This document shows positions 7,975 through 19,373 of a DNA stretch of 64,000 nt, one piece after another. The notes under the pieces are model-generated. The model was given only the letters and a program-made list of their open reading frames with translations, was not told where the DNA came from and ran no database searches. Each line of letters opens with the position of its first letter. The first letter of the stretch is position 1. Both the position numbers and the translations under genes were made by a program. Source of the DNA: Methylocapsa palsarum (GTDB lineage Bacteria; Pseudomonadota; Alphaproteobacteria; Rhizobiales; Beijerinckiaceae); the NCBI RefSeq assembly GCF_900114285.1, contig NZ_FOSN01000017.1:1-64000 (forward strand), given 5' to 3'.

Positions 7975-9996
7975 GTTCCTGGGCTCGACAGCCGCCGCCA
8001 TATTTCCAGCGGACGGCGCCTTGGCGAGCAGAGCGTCGATCCGGTCGCGCTCGCGCTTGAAATTCGCCAGCATGCGGCCATCGAATTCGCGGGTCCGGGC
8101 AAGCTTGACCCGCATCGGATCGACGAAATGGCCGTTCACCATGACTTCATAGTGAAGATGCGGCCCGGTGGCGAGGCCGGTTTGGCCGAGATAACCGATG
8201 ACCTGTCCCTGGCGGACGCGCGCGCCTTCCGTGGCGCCGCGCGCGAAGCCCGACATGTGATTGTAGGTTGTGATGTAGCCGTTGGCGTGCTGAATTTCGA
8301 TGCGCCGGCCATAGCCGGAATCCCAGCCTGCGGTGATGATCGTCCCGTTGCCGGCCGCGAAGATCGGGGTGCCGATCGGAGCGGCCCAGTCCACGCCTGT
8401 GTGTGGCCTTGAATAGCCAAGGATCGGATGAAAACGGATGCCAAATCCGGACGTGAACTTTCCCGCGACGATCGGAGTGCGAACCAGAAATTTACGCGTG
8501 GAGCGGCCGGCCTCGTCGTAAAAGTCGACGGCGCCGTCGTCAGGGGTCTGAAACCGGTAATAATGGAAGGTCTCGTTACGAGCGGTGATCGTCGCGTAAA
8601 GCAATTGGCCGCGCCCTTCGGCTTCCTCGCTCTCGTCGTAGAAGGCTTCAAATGAATCGCCGCCGCTGACGGACCTTTGGAAATCGACGTCATTGGCGAA
8701 AACACGCACGAGATCGTCGACGGTCGCGCGCGGAATGTCCTGTTTCAGCGCCGTCTGGTAAAGCGAATCGTAGAGCCGCATGCCGTCGGAATCGTCTTCA
8801 TCGTCAGAGGTCGGGGCCGGCTTCCTGGCGGTGCGCTGGGGGGCGGTCACGCGGACATATCCGCCGCGATCATTGACGGCGATGCTCGTCTCCAGCGTCT
8901 CATCGGAATAGACGGACAGCCGCGCGAGGGTCATGCGCCCACCGGCGCCGTCGAGATCGGCGAAAAGAAGCTTGAGACGGCGCCCCTCGGGCGCGGCGAC
9001 CTCGCCTCTCCTCAGGTTAAAAGCCGCCACGACCGCATTTGTCTTCTCCTTGGAGAGTCCCGCAGCGTGCAGAACGTCCTCGAGGGTTTCGCCGTGCCGG
9101 ACGACGACGAGGCGCTCCTCCATCTGAGTCGTCTGCACCGTGGGCGAACGCGGCACATTGGTCACGTTTTCCGGGACCATCCGGACTTCGATCGCCGAAA
9201 AGGGCGCCGTCATGAGCGGCTCCGCCGGATTTCCGTAAGAGAGGACGCCGGGAACATTGGCCCGGCTGGTCCGCATCAGCAGCATTTGCGGCGGCAGCGG
9301 GATCGGCTTTGCTCCAGCCGCCCGGACGTCCTTCACCTGCTCGGCGATCTGGGCCTGCACTTCATCGGGGCTGAGAACAATCGCCGGGGACAGATCTTCC
9401 ACGGCGACGTCGCGCGTCGCCCATGAAATCTCGGCGTCGTCCTGGACGGGCTCCTGCGCGGCGTCAACGGGATTGCGGGCGTCCGCCAGGAGCTTCAACG
9501 GATTGAAGGGCGGCACGTCGTCCGAGAAACCGGCGTCGGACAGGACAAGGGTCGTCTCGACGCGGGTGAAGGTATGGACCTTCATCATTTCCTTGTCGCC
9601 GACCCGGATCGAGGTTGGCGACCGGAACGTCTGTTTGGCGGCGACGAGGTCCACCGATTTCACAAGGCGATCAGCTTTACGTGGATTCACGCCGAAATCA
9701 GCGTTGGCCTCGCGTCGCGGCGGCTGCGCCAGCGAGGGGGCCTCGGCGAAATAGGTCTGGTGTCCAAGCGCCGCGTAAAGCGCCGCGCCGAAAAGCGCCG
9801 CTCCTGAGAACGCGGTCAAAATCGTTCCGAAGAACCAGCGGAGCGAGACGCGCCTTCGGTCAAAGGTCGAGTGCTGTTCGCCGTCCGCCTCGATCGCTGG
9901 ATCGTGTCCAAGATCAATGCGGCCTGCAATCCGGGCGGAAAAGGATGCGATGTCGAGCTGGCGGCTTTGCAGGGGCGAGTCCAAAACCATCACCAT
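7972..9996 (-). CDS. M23-family peptidoglycan endopeptidase
   Basis: A 674-residue inner-membrane or periplasmic murein hydrolase. One membrane segment lies near residues 54-72 (FFGTILTAFSGAALFGAAL), followed by a long linker, a LysM-like part (VVRHGETLEDVLHAAG) and a C-terminal lytic M23 domain. Zinc ligands are seen as H532 and D536 in HTGVD and H615 in GPHLH; the second histidine of the site is H613. Such enzymes cut peptide crosslinks during growth or division. The stop codon TAG is formed by the end of repeat copy C. Confidence 0.88.
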   Translation of the reverse strand: MVMVLDSPLQSRQLDIASFSARIAGRIDLGHDPAIEADGEQHSTFDRRRVSLRWFFGTILTAFSGAALFGAALYAALGHQTYFAEAPSLAQPPRREANADFGVNPRKADRLVKSVDLVAAKQTFRSPTSIRVGDKEMMKVHTFTRVETTLVLSDAGFSDDVPPFNPLKLLADARNPVDAAQEPVQDDAEISWATRDVAVEDLSPAIVLSPDEVQAQIAEQVKDVRAAGAKPIPLPPQMLLMRTSRANVPGVLSYGNPAEPLMTAPFSAIEVRMVPENVTNVPRSPTVQTTQMEERLVVVRHGETLEDVLHAAGLSKEKTNAVVAAFNLRRGEVAAPEGRRLKLLFADLDGAGGRMTLARLSVYSDETLETSIAVNDRGGYVRVTAPQRTARKPAPTSDDEDDSDGMRLYDSLYQTALKQDIPRATVDDLVRVFANDVDFQRSVSGGDSFEAFYDESEEAEGRGQLLYATITARNETFHYYRFQTPDDGAVDFYDEAGRSTRKFLVRTPIVAGKFTSGFGIRFHPILGYSRPHTGVDWAAPIGTPIFAAGNGTIITAGWDSGYGRRIEIQHANGYITTYNHMSGFARGATEGARVRQGQVIGYLGQTGLATGPHLHYEVMVNGHFVDPMRVKLARTREFDGRMLANFKRERDRIDALLAKAPSAGNMAAAVEPRN

Positions 9997-10215
9997 GTTC
10001 TGGTCCTGGCTAAAGCCGTTTCGGCCGCCAAAATTTCCGGGAATCGCGGCGGCATGATCCGGCCGTCGATCATGTTGATGTCCCCAAAGGCCGAGGCCGG
10101 CGCAAAACGCCGCCTTGACGCGGCCGCCGTGTTCGGCTCCCGAAGATCGGAGGATGCATGGCCGTTCACCGGCTAATCTCGCGAGGGGGCAATATCAAAC
10201 GTCCTCCCAAGACGC

Positions 10216-10245
10216 AAACGCAAGACGGATAAACGCAAGACGGAT
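10216..10245. repeat. 15-bp tandem duplication
   Basis: AAACGCAAGACGGAT occurs twice in perfect tandem (10216-10230 and 10231-10245). A second nearby duplication, GTTTCGCGCGCCTC, occurs at 10275-10288 and 10295-10308 with a 20-base period. Confidence 0.8.
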
Positions 10246-10511
10246 TAGCGACGGAGTTGTAAGGAAGCCCGCAGGTTTCGCGCGCCTCTCCAGAGTTTCG
10301 CGCGCCTCCATGGGCTCGCTCGTCATTCTGAGACACCTTGATGGCCAGCGAATCGGAAGCGGATTGGAGTTTAACCAAACTGTCGTCTAAATGCGCAAGG
10401 ACAAAGCCTGCCGAAAATGGCCCAAATGGGGCGCAAGGCCCGTTCGCGTCGCCGGGCGGGTTTTCACACTGTTCTTCGACATATCTCTTCTCTTGGCCGC
10501 CCTTGGAACGG

Positions 10512-10540
10512 TTGACAAAGCTCCACGGCCTTTGTATGCG
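10512..10540 (+). promoter_or_regulatory. sigma70-like promoter upstream of rplU
   Basis: TTGACA (10512-10517), a 17-base spacer and TATGCG (10535-10540). The -35 is perfect and the -10 matches three to four of six. It points toward rplU, leaving a leader of about 230 bases. A second TTGACA at 10670 has no good -10. Confidence 0.4.
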
Positions 10541-10777
10541 ATTTGCTCAGTCAGCGCGGCCGTCTTGCCGCGTTTTTTCGTTTGATCCTCGCAATCCTCA
10601 TCACGGGAATCTCGCCTTTGGGCCGGACCCTTCAGTGGCGGACGGCGCGTTCGTTTTCGAAAAAGAAGATTGACATTACAGCTTTGATGCCGCGAATCGG
10701 CTTTTCGAAAGCTGGCAACGAGCCGCTCCTTCGGTGCGGCGCGCCTGGGTAGCCGGGTTGGAACATAGGGAAATAAG

Positions 10778-11125
10778 ATGTTCGCGGTCATCAAAACCGG
10801 CGGAAAGCAGTATTGCGTCGCCGTCGAAGATACGATCACCGTCATGACGCTCGAGGGAGCCCCAGGCGATCCCGTTACGTTTGGCGAAGTTCTGATGCTG
10901 TCGGACGCCGGCGCGTCGTCGGTCGGGGCGCCCTTCATCGAAGGGGCCAGCGTATCTGGCGAGATCGTCGAGCAAAAGCGCGGTCCCAAGGTGATCGCCT
11001 TCAAGAAGCGGCGGCGGCAGAACTCGAAGCGTAAGCGCGGTCACCGGCAGGATCTGACGCTCGTTAAAATTACCGGGGTCTCAGGTGCGAATTCTGCTCG
11101 GACCGGCGCTGCGGCCGCGGTCTAG
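10778..11125 (+). CDS. rplU: 50S ribosomal protein L21
   Basis: A 115-residue L21. The start [20 protein letters not shown] and the rRNA-binding basic block ([20 protein letters not shown]) are typical. A GGGAAAT stretch precedes the ATG. After the usual end near VKITG there is an Ala-rich tail of about 15 residues. The stop codon TAG at 11123-11125 is the first three bases of repeat copy D. First gene of the rplU-rpmA-obgE-proBA-nadD block. Confidence 0.96.
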   Translation: MFAVIKTGGKQYCVAVEDTITVMTLEGAPGDPVTFGEVLMLSDAGASSVGAPFIEGASVSGEIVEQKRGPKVIAFKKRRRQNSKRKRGHRQDLTLVKITGVSGANSARTGAAAAV

Positions 11126-11238
11126 AGCGCTTTCCGATCGCATGCAGTCATGCGATCGATCAGAAATCGCTCCAGAGTCAAAGATTTGAGCATATTCGTG
11201 TCGATTGGATTGATTCAATCCAATCGGAATATGCTCCA
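11123..11238. repeat. MITE-like palindromic element, copy D
   Basis: It starts with TAGAGCGCTTTCC, of which TAG is the stop codon of rplU, and ends ATATGCTCCA, where the outer TA has become CA. It fills much of the gap between rplU and rpmA, so it must be transcribed with them and would fold into two strong hairpins in the mRNA. Confidence 0.8.
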
Positions 11239-11330
11239 GGATCGAAGAAAACAGATCGCGGTGGGCGGAAATCAGCATTTCCGTTCTGCTGGGGTTCGGG
11301 TTTGGTGTTGAGAGAATCCAGGAGCCAAAA

Positions 11331-11606
11331 ATGGCGCACAAAAAGGCAGGCGGTTCGTCCCGCAACGGCCGCGACTCGAAGGGTCGGCGCCTCGGCGTCA
11401 AGAAGTTCGGCGGCGAAAGCGTAATCGGCGGCAACATCATCGTGCGTCAGCGCGGAACGACCTGGCATCCGGGCGCGAATGTCGGAATGGGCACTGACCA
11501 TACCTTGTTCGCTTTGACCGAAGGCAAGATCGAATTCCAGACCAAGGCCAATGGCCGCGCTTACGTCGCGGTCGTTCCGGCGCCGCAGCCCGAGGCGGCC
11601 GAATAA
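11331..11606 (+). CDS. rpmA: 50S ribosomal protein L27
   Basis: A 91-residue L27, whose N-terminus reaches the peptidyl-transferase centre. It starts [20 protein letters not shown] and continues with LGVKKFGGE, the conserved L27 start. AGGAG lies about 10 bases before the ATG. The Ala/Pro-rich tail ([11 protein letters not shown]) is a usual alphaproteobacterial feature. Confidence 0.97.
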   Translation: MAHKKAGGSSRNGRDSKGRRLGVKKFGGESVIGGNIIVRQRGTTWHPGANVGMGTDHTLFALTEGKIEFQTKANGRAYVAVVPAPQPEAAE

Positions 11607-11609
11607 TCT

Positions 11610-11647
11610 GCCGGCCTGAGCCCGCACTCCGAGCAGCGGGAGCCGGC
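11610..11647 (+). terminator. hairpin after rpmA
   Basis: Outer arms GCCGGC/GCCGGC and inner arms CCCGC/GCGGG enclose a 10-base loop just after the rpmA stop. No T-run follows, so it may be a weak or factor-dependent terminator or an RNA-stability hairpin. Confidence 0.4.
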
Positions 11648-11808
11648 TCTCCTGTCCGAAAGGGTTTGGCGCCAAGGTTTGGCGCGGTCGAGGAACGGAA
11701 TCCGGGAAGACCGGTTTGGGCCTTGCAAGAACGCGCGCCGCCGCCATCCTTTCAAGGGCTGACGCCGGCGGCTGTTCCCTGGCGGGCGTTGTTCTGGCCG
11801 GAGCCGTG

Positions 11809-12474
11809 ATGTTCCCGGATTTAACTCGCGACGATGTTTTCTATCTGGAAACCGGCCGGCTGTGGCTGCGCTGGCCGCGCGCCTCCGACGCCGGCGCGAT
11901 CGCAGCTTTCGCGAGTCTGCCGGACGTCGCGCGGATGACGGCGGGGATCCCGCACCCTTACCCGCCCGGTGAAGCTGAACGGTTCATCCTGAAATCGCGC
12001 ATCGGCAACGCCGAGGGCTCGGCCCTGGCGCTGGTGATTACGCAAAAAGGGGGCGGGGGGCCGGCGTTCGGCCTTGTCAGCGCGACGCTCTCGGCGGCGC
12101 GCGAGGTCGAGATCGGGTATATCCTCTCACCCGCGCAATGGGGCAAGGGCTACGCCACTGAAGCGGTCAAGGCGCTCATCGGGGTGGTTTTCGGCCTGAC
12201 GAACGCCAGCCGGATTTTGGCCAATTCGCGCGAGGTTAACCAGGCTTCGCGGCGGGTGCTGGAAAATTGCGGATTCGCCTATATCGACACCGGCCTCGAT
12301 CCGCTCCCGGCTCGCGGAGGCCTGCATCCCTGCGAACGGTTCCAACTCGACCGTAAAGCCTGGGCGTCGAGCCAATGGAGCCGCCAAATGCCGTCGATGA
12401 TGCATCAGATCCATGGCGAGAGCGACCTTGCGGCCCTGGTCGTGGCCGCGTCGACGCAGGATCCGGGAATATAA
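11809..12474 (+). CDS. GNAT-family N-acetyltransferase, RimJ/RimL-like
   Basis: A 221-residue acetyltransferase. The acetyl-CoA binding region is visible as EIGYILSPAQWGKGYATEAV, followed by the ASRRVLENCGF helix that is typical of RimJ/RimL relatives. I chose the ATG at 11809 because GGAG lies just before it and the upstream part of the open frame has no homology-like features. It sits between rpmA and obgE, its usual place in this order, and probably acetylates a protein N-terminus or a small amine. The substrate is unknown. Confidence 0.8.
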   Translation: MFPDLTRDDVFYLETGRLWLRWPRASDAGAIAAFASLPDVARMTAGIPHPYPPGEAERFILKSRIGNAEGSALALVITQKGGGGPAFGLVSATLSAAREVEIGYILSPAQWGKGYATEAVKALIGVVFGLTNASRILANSREVNQASRRVLENCGFAYIDTGLDPLPARGGLHPCERFQLDRKAWASSQWSRQMPSMMHQIHGESDLAALVVAASTQDPGI

Positions 12475-12488
12475 AGCCGGCGAATTAA

Positions 12489-14734
<2,246 letters not shown>

Positions 14735-14818
14735 GAGTTGATCGGCTTGGCTGATCAGGACATTCTTCCGCGCGCCGGTCACGGCCGGCTTTTGACGGAA
14801 AGCATTGAAGATGGGCGA

Positions 14819-16114
14819 ATGGAACCTCTGAAACTTGTCGAACGCTCCGCCGATGACGACATCGCGGTCCTGATGGCCCGGATCGGCCGCGAGGCTCGCG
14901 CCGCCGCGCACGACATGTCGCTGTCCTCGACTGAGACCAGAAATAGAGCGATCAAAAGCGCCGCCAGCGCGATCCGCGCGCGGGCTTTGGATATTCTCGC
15001 CGCCAACACTCGGGACGTCGCGGCTGCGGCCGCGAAAGGCGCGACCGGCGCCTTTCTCGACCGTTTGCGCCTCGACGAAAAATACATCGCCGCGATGGCC
15101 GACGGCCTCGATCAGATCGCCGCGCTGCCTGACCCGGTCGGGCGGAGCCTCGCCCGGTTCGAGCGCCCCAACGGGCTCGTGATCGAGCGCGTCTCGACGC
15201 CGTTAGGGGTCATCGGCGTCATCTACGAAAGCCGTCCGGCGGTGACGGCGGACGCCGGCGCGCTCTGCCTCAAGGCCGGCAACGCGACGATTCTGCGCGG
15301 CGGATCGGAGAGTCTTCTCTCCACCGCGATCATTCACGAATGTCTGGTTGCGGGCCTCATTGAGGCGGGGCTGCCGATCGCCGCGATTGCCCGCGTGCCG
15401 ACGCCCGACCGCGCCGCCGTCGGCGAGATGCTCGGCGGTCTTGGCGGCGCCATCGACGTCATCGTCCCGCGCGGCGGCAAGGATCTCGTCGCGCGGGTTC
15501 AGGCGGAGGCGCGAGTGCCGGTCTTCGCGCATCTTGAAGGAATCGTTCATGTCTATGTGCATGGGCAGGCGGATCTCGCCAAGGCGGAACGTATCCTGCG
15601 CAATTCAAAGCTGCGGCGTACGGGCGTCTGCGGCGCGGCCGAAACACTGCTCGTTGATCGCGGCTGCGCGGGAACGCATCTTGCGCCCCTCGTCAAAATG
15701 CTCCTCGACGCCGGTTGCGCGGTGCGCGGCGACGCGACTGCTCTTGCCGCCGACGGCCGCGTGACGCCCGCCGGAGACGCGGACTGGAGCGCCGAATATC
15801 TCGACGCGATCATCGCCGTGCGGGTCGTCGAGGATCTCGACGACGCCATCCGCCATATCGAGACATTCGGGTCGCATCACACCGACTGCATCGTCACCGA
15901 GGACAAGGCCGCCGCGGAGCGCTTTCTGCGCGAAGTCGATTCCGCCATCGTCATGCACAATTCCTCGACCCAGTTCGCCGACGGCGGCGAATTCGGCTTC
16001 GGCGGCGAGATCGGCATCGCGACCGGACGGATGCATGCGCGCGGTCCTGTCGGGCTCGAACAATTGACCTCGTTCAAATACAAGGTGCGCGGCGACGGAC
16101 AAATTCGTTCGTGA
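14819..16114 (+). CDS. proA: gamma-glutamyl phosphate reductase
   Basis: Second step of proline synthesis: NADPH-dependent reduction of glutamyl phosphate to the semialdehyde. About 431 residues of the aldehyde dehydrogenase fold. Conserved pieces are [30 protein letters not shown] and the catalytic cysteine in [13 protein letters not shown]. The open frame reaches back to a TTG at 14738, but the ATG at 14819 (MEPLKLVER) matches the usual N-terminus. Directly follows proB. Confidence 0.95.
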   Translation: MEPLKLVERSADDDIAVLMARIGREARAAAHDMSLSSTETRNRAIKSAASAIRARALDILAANTRDVAAAAAKGATGAFLDRLRLDEKYIAAMADGLDQIAALPDPVGRSLARFERPNGLVIERVSTPLGVIGVIYESRPAVTADAGALCLKAGNATILRGGSESLLSTAIIHECLVAGLIEAGLPIAAIARVPTPDRAAVGEMLGGLGGAIDVIVPRGGKDLVARVQAEARVPVFAHLEGIVHVYVHGQADLAKAERILRNSKLRRTGVCGAAETLLVDRGCAGTHLAPLVKMLLDAGCAVRGDATALAADGRVTPAGDADWSAEYLDAIIAVRVVEDLDDAIRHIETFGSHHTDCIVTEDKAAAERFLREVDSAIVMHNSSTQFADGGEFGFGGEIGIATGRMHARGPVGLEQLTSFKYKVRGDGQIRS

Positions 16115-16746
16115 CGCTGGTCCGGCTGCCTCCCTTTTCCGCCGGGATGCGGATCGGGCTGTTCGGCGGCAGTTTCAATCCGGCGCACCAGGGTCATCGC
16201 GCGGTCAGCCTTCTGGCCTTGCGCCGGCTGCGGCTCGACCGGATCTGGTGGCTCGTCACGCCGGGCAATCCGCTGAAGGACCCGGGGGAACTGGTGGCGC
16301 TGGATGTCCGCGTCAGGGCCGGCGCCCAAATCGCCAACGATCCGCGAATCGTCGTCACAGGCCTCGAATCCGACATCGGCACGAGGTTCACATTCGAGAC
16401 GATCTCATTTTTGAAGACGCGCTGCCGCGGCGTCCGTTTCGTCTGGATGATGGGAGCGGATAATTTTCCCGGCTTCCATGTCTGGCGGCGCTGGCGCGAC
16501 ATCGGCAGACTTGTTCCGATCGCGGTCATCGACCGGCCCGGCTCCACTCTGGTCGCGCCGAATTCGCGCGCGGCGCAAATGTTCGCTCCCTATCGCATCG
16601 ACGAGAGCCGGGCGGGGCGTCTCGCCGACATGAAGCCGCCCGCTTATGTCTTTTTGCATGGGCCGCGATCAGCTCTGTCCTCCACGGCGCTGAGGGCCAA
16701 ATCGCCGCCGCCGGCGCCTCCCGTCCGCCGGGCGGGCTGCGGCTGA
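16111..16746 (+). CDS. nadD: nicotinate-nucleotide adenylyltransferase
   Basis: Forms deamido-NAD from nicotinate mononucleotide and ATP. About 211 residues with the nucleotidyltransferase motif [15 protein letters not shown], then [14 protein letters not shown], and the C-terminal SSTALR signature. The GTG at 16111 overlaps the proA stop (GTGA) and gives the [16 protein letters not shown] start seen in related bacteria; an internal ATG at 16147 is possible. The rsfS and rlmH genes that often follow nadD are not here. Confidence 0.93.
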   Translation: MTLVRLPPFSAGMRIGLFGGSFNPAHQGHRAVSLLALRRLRLDRIWWLVTPGNPLKDPGELVALDVRVRAGAQIANDPRIVVTGLESDIGTRFTFETISFLKTRCRGVRFVWMMGADNFPGFHVWRRWRDIGRLVPIAVIDRPGSTLVAPNSRAAQMFAPYRIDESRAGRLADMKPPAYVFLHGPRSALSSTALRAKSPPPAPPVRRAGCG

Positions 16747-16757
16747 TCCGCGCCGGT

Positions 16758-18224
16758 TCACCAGACGAAGAAGATCAGAATCGAACTGGCGGCGCCGATC
16801 GATGCGGCCAGCGCGACGAACAAGGCCGCCGCCGATCGGCGAGGCTTATCGGATGTGTAGCGCCCGGCGATGCTCCAGCCCAGCGCCGCCGACCACAGCG
16901 TCGCTCCGCCGAGCAGCGCGCCGCGCAGCAGGCCGATGTTCGCGAGGGAAAGGCCCTCGGCGCGCAGCAAACTGACCGTTGTCGCGCTTAGCCCTAAGAA
17001 CACCCCGCAGGCCGCGATCGGGATGAGGCTTTGGGCCAGATGGTGGAATGGGCGCGGCGACCACGGGCCGAGGCTCCGCGCCGCCGCCCAAAGACAGATC
17101 AGCGCCGCGGCGCCGACGATCGCGGTCACGGCCGCGATGTACAGCAGCACAATAGCGCCGTCGAGAAGGGTCATCTGATCGTTGAGGCCGGGATAATCGG
17201 TCAGGATCCACCACGGCGGCTGCAGGCGCAGCGGCCACATGATCGAGCGATCGATCAGCCATTCGGCGGCCGCCTGCTTGATGGCGACATACCAGGGGCT
17301 TCCGCTCCATTGGAAGGCGCCTGCCGCGACTCCCATCAGACCGAAGACGATCAGCATGGTTTCCCAGGGCTTCGGCACGGCGCCGGCGACCTCGATGATT
17401 TCATGATTGGGCGAGCGGGGCGCGAGTTCGATCGCGTCCCGGAAGCCCTCGCAACGCCCGCACATATGGCAGTCGGCGCCGCCGCGCATGGTGCGGATCG
17501 GCACCAGCGGCGCGCAATTGATCGCCCTTGCGCCGGAATTGCCGGCGCTGCGCGATCGCGACCAGGCGTCCTGATCGACCCGGAAATGGACCGGAGCGAG
17601 TTTCGCCAGCAGCCCGAACACCCCGTTCACGGGGCAAAGATAGCGGCACCACACCCTTTTGTTGCGGCCGTAGAGAAATCCCACGGCGATCGCTCCCAGC
17701 GTCGAACCGCCGAGGATCAACAGCGCCGGTTTGGGATATTGATAGACGCTGATCATCTGACCATAGACCGTGGTCAGCACGAAAGCCGCGAAGGGCCAGC
17801 CCTTCCAGGTGATCCATCTCGGTACGGAAAGCCCGAGACTGTGGCGGCTCGCCATTTCCGTGAGGGCGCCTTCCGGGCAGAACAGGCCGCACCACGACCG
17901 CCCGGCGATGATCATGCTGAGAAGCACGAAGGGCCACCAAAGACCCCAGAAAGCGAATTGCGCGAAGAGCGTGAGATTGTTCCAGATATGCGCCGTGCGC
18001 TCCGGCAGGGGCAGAAAGGCGGGCGTGGCGACAAGGCCGATATAGACGAGAACCACCGCCCACTGGACGCGCTGGATAAGGCGCTGGTTCCGGCGCAGCC
18101 AGCGGCCCGCCGCGGCGAGGCCTCGCGCGGACCATGAAAGCTGCGGCGGCTCGATCAGCGCGAGCGTAGCCGAGCGCCCGTGCGCTTCAGATTTCGTCTC
18201 GGGCCCGGTCAGACCAATTGTCAT
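16758..18224 (-). CDS. ftrD: membrane polyferredoxin of an Ftr iron system (FtrD-like)
   Basis: A 488-residue membrane protein with several transmembrane helices and two CxxxCP motifs (CGLFCPEGA and CRYLCPVNG), plus a further cysteine group DCHMCGRCEGF, as in NapH/RdxA-type 4Fe-4S proteins. In FtrABCD it is thought to accept electrons from periplasmic Fe(II) oxidation. I start at MTIGLTGPETK because that ATG lies 10 bases after the cupredoxin gene; the longer frame overlaps it. The FTR1 permease expected between them is absent. Confidence 0.75.
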   Translation of the reverse strand: MTIGLTGPETKSEAHGRSATLALIEPPQLSWSARGLAAAGRWLRRNQRLIQRVQWAVVLVYIGLVATPAFLPLPERTAHIWNNLTLFAQFAFWGLWWPFVLLSMIIAGRSWCGLFCPEGALTEMASRHSLGLSVPRWITWKGWPFAAFVLTTVYGQMISVYQYPKPALLILGGSTLGAIAVGFLYGRNKRVWCRYLCPVNGVFGLLAKLAPVHFRVDQDAWSRSRSAGNSGARAINCAPLVPIRTMRGGADCHMCGRCEGFRDAIELAPRSPNHEIIEVAGAVPKPWETMLIVFGLMGVAAGAFQWSGSPWYVAIKQAAAEWLIDRSIMWPLRLQPPWWILTDYPGLNDQMTLLDGAIVLLYIAAVTAIVGAAALICLWAAARSLGPWSPRPFHHLAQSLIPIAACGVFLGLSATTVSLLRAEGLSLANIGLLRGALLGGATLWSAALGWSIAGRYTSDKPRRSAAALFVALAASIGAASSILIFFVW

Positions 18225-18234
18225 AATGGCGGGT

Positions 18235-18582
18235 TCACTTCGCGACGAGGACCGCTTTTGGCGCATCCGGATGGTAATCGTCGGAAAAGGCGTATTCACC
18301 AGCGTCGAGCGTCCTGACGACGAGCACGGCGGTCGAATTCGGCGCGACGACTTTTTCCTGGCGCAAGTCGCCGTTTTCGAACTCCGTCGGCGTATCGCCG
18401 GTGTTGCGCAATTCTATTTTGAATCGGCGGTTGGCGGGAACTTCAAGGCGGACAGGATCGACCTTCCCGTCGTGAAATTCGATCGCGAAGGTCGGCTCGT
18501 CGTCCGCCTGCGCGCGCGCCGGAAGCGCAGGCAGGCTGAACGCAACGATCGCGGCCGCCAAAGAGGATTTTACGCGATTCAC
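18235..18582 (-). CDS. ftrB: periplasmic cupredoxin of an Ftr iron system (FtrB-like)
   Basis: A 115-residue secreted protein. A signal peptide (AAAIVAFSLPALPARAQA) precedes a cupredoxin-like domain with a conserved FKIELRNTGDTPTEFEN strand pair and an acidic DDYHPDAP loop, as in the small cupredoxins of FtrAB and EfeO. It is thought to oxidise ferrous iron handed over by the P19-type partner. It lies between that partner and the polyferredoxin, in one minus-strand operon. Confidence 0.75.
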   Translation of the reverse strand: MNRVKSSLAAAIVAFSLPALPARAQADDEPTFAIEFHDGKVDPVRLEVPANRRFKIELRNTGDTPTEFENGDLRQEKVVAPNSTAVLVVRTLDAGEYAFSDDYHPDAPKAVLVAK

Positions 18583-18596
18583 CTCTCCGCCGCCTT

Positions 18597-19148
18597 TCAG
18601 TAAGCGCCTTTTTTTCCCGTTCCCGCATAGATGAATTCGTATTCCAGCGTGAAGGGTTTGAACCAGGCGGCGACGCCGGTTTCCTTGTCGACATGACGTC
18701 CGAAATGAGCGTGCGGGTTCTGGTCGGGCGATGCGATCGTCAGCGCCAGTTTATATTTCCCGGGGCCCATCATTTTGACGTTGTCGCCATAATGAGGGCC
18801 ATCGTTGGCGACCATCGGCATGAACTCGCCCTTCTGCGACTGGTTGTCGTCCAGCTTGGTCAGTTCGTAGTTCACGCTCAGATAGGGAATCCAATCGCCC
18901 TGGGCGAATCCATTTTTGTTGTCCTTGGCCGCCTTGATGTCGGCTTCGAGATGCACGTCGGAGTCGCTGGCGGGACGCATCACGCCCGGCGGGTCCATCT
19001 CGATCGGCTGTAGGTAAACGGCGCCGATCTCAAGCCCCTCTTTTTCCTGCGCCTTGCCGATGGGATATTCCTTGGCCATGAGCGGCGAACCGGTCAGCCC
19101 GGCCGCGAACGCGAAGGCGGACAAAAAAGCTGTCAGGCCGGGCCGCAT
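18597..19148 (-). CDS. ftrA: periplasmic iron-binding protein, P19/FtrA family
   Basis: A 183-residue protein with a signal peptide (FLSAFAFAAGLTGSPLMA). The mature part matches the P19/Tp34 family: EYPIGKAQEKEGLEIGAVYLQPIEMDP, then HLEADIKA and PHAHFGRHVD, which supply the metal-binding Met, Glu and His residues. These proteins bind Fe(II) and Cu in the periplasm. It is the first gene of the ftr operon, and its upstream gap is AT-rich. Confidence 0.85.
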   Translation of the reverse strand: MRPGLTAFLSAFAFAAGLTGSPLMAKEYPIGKAQEKEGLEIGAVYLQPIEMDPPGVMRPASDSDVHLEADIKAAKDNKNGFAQGDWIPYLSVNYELTKLDDNQSQKGEFMPMVANDGPHYGDNVKMMGPGKYKLALTIASPDQNPHAHFGRHVDKETGVAAWFKPFTLEYEFIYAGTGKKGAY

Positions 19149-19373
19149 GAGTTCATCCTTCTTAAAAGTCCGGTAAGCCGACCATCCTCAGCCAAGCCGA
19201 CCGTCAGCCAAGCCAACCGTAAGCCTATCCAGCGTACACGCGTCTGGCGGTCCCGGCGTGAAAAGAAACACCACAATAATATAGATCCACAGCGCGGAAT
19301 ATCGAAAACAATTTCAAGTGTGTTTTTAACGGCTACATTATATTAATTTTAATTAAGGCAAAATGGAATGACT

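Larger units (their letters stand above)
9997..10777. other. long intergenic region upstream of rplU
   Basis: No frame here is convincing. The stretch holds two short tandem repeats (10216-10245 and 10275-10308) and a sigma70-like promoter at 10512. It separates the minus-strand peptidase gene from the plus-strand ribosomal-protein block, so it should carry the promoters of both. Confidence 0.5.

Noticed and set aside
10391-10585. 64-codon frame with one hydrophobic stretch
   Set aside because: No ribosome binding site, and it covers the probable rplU promoter.
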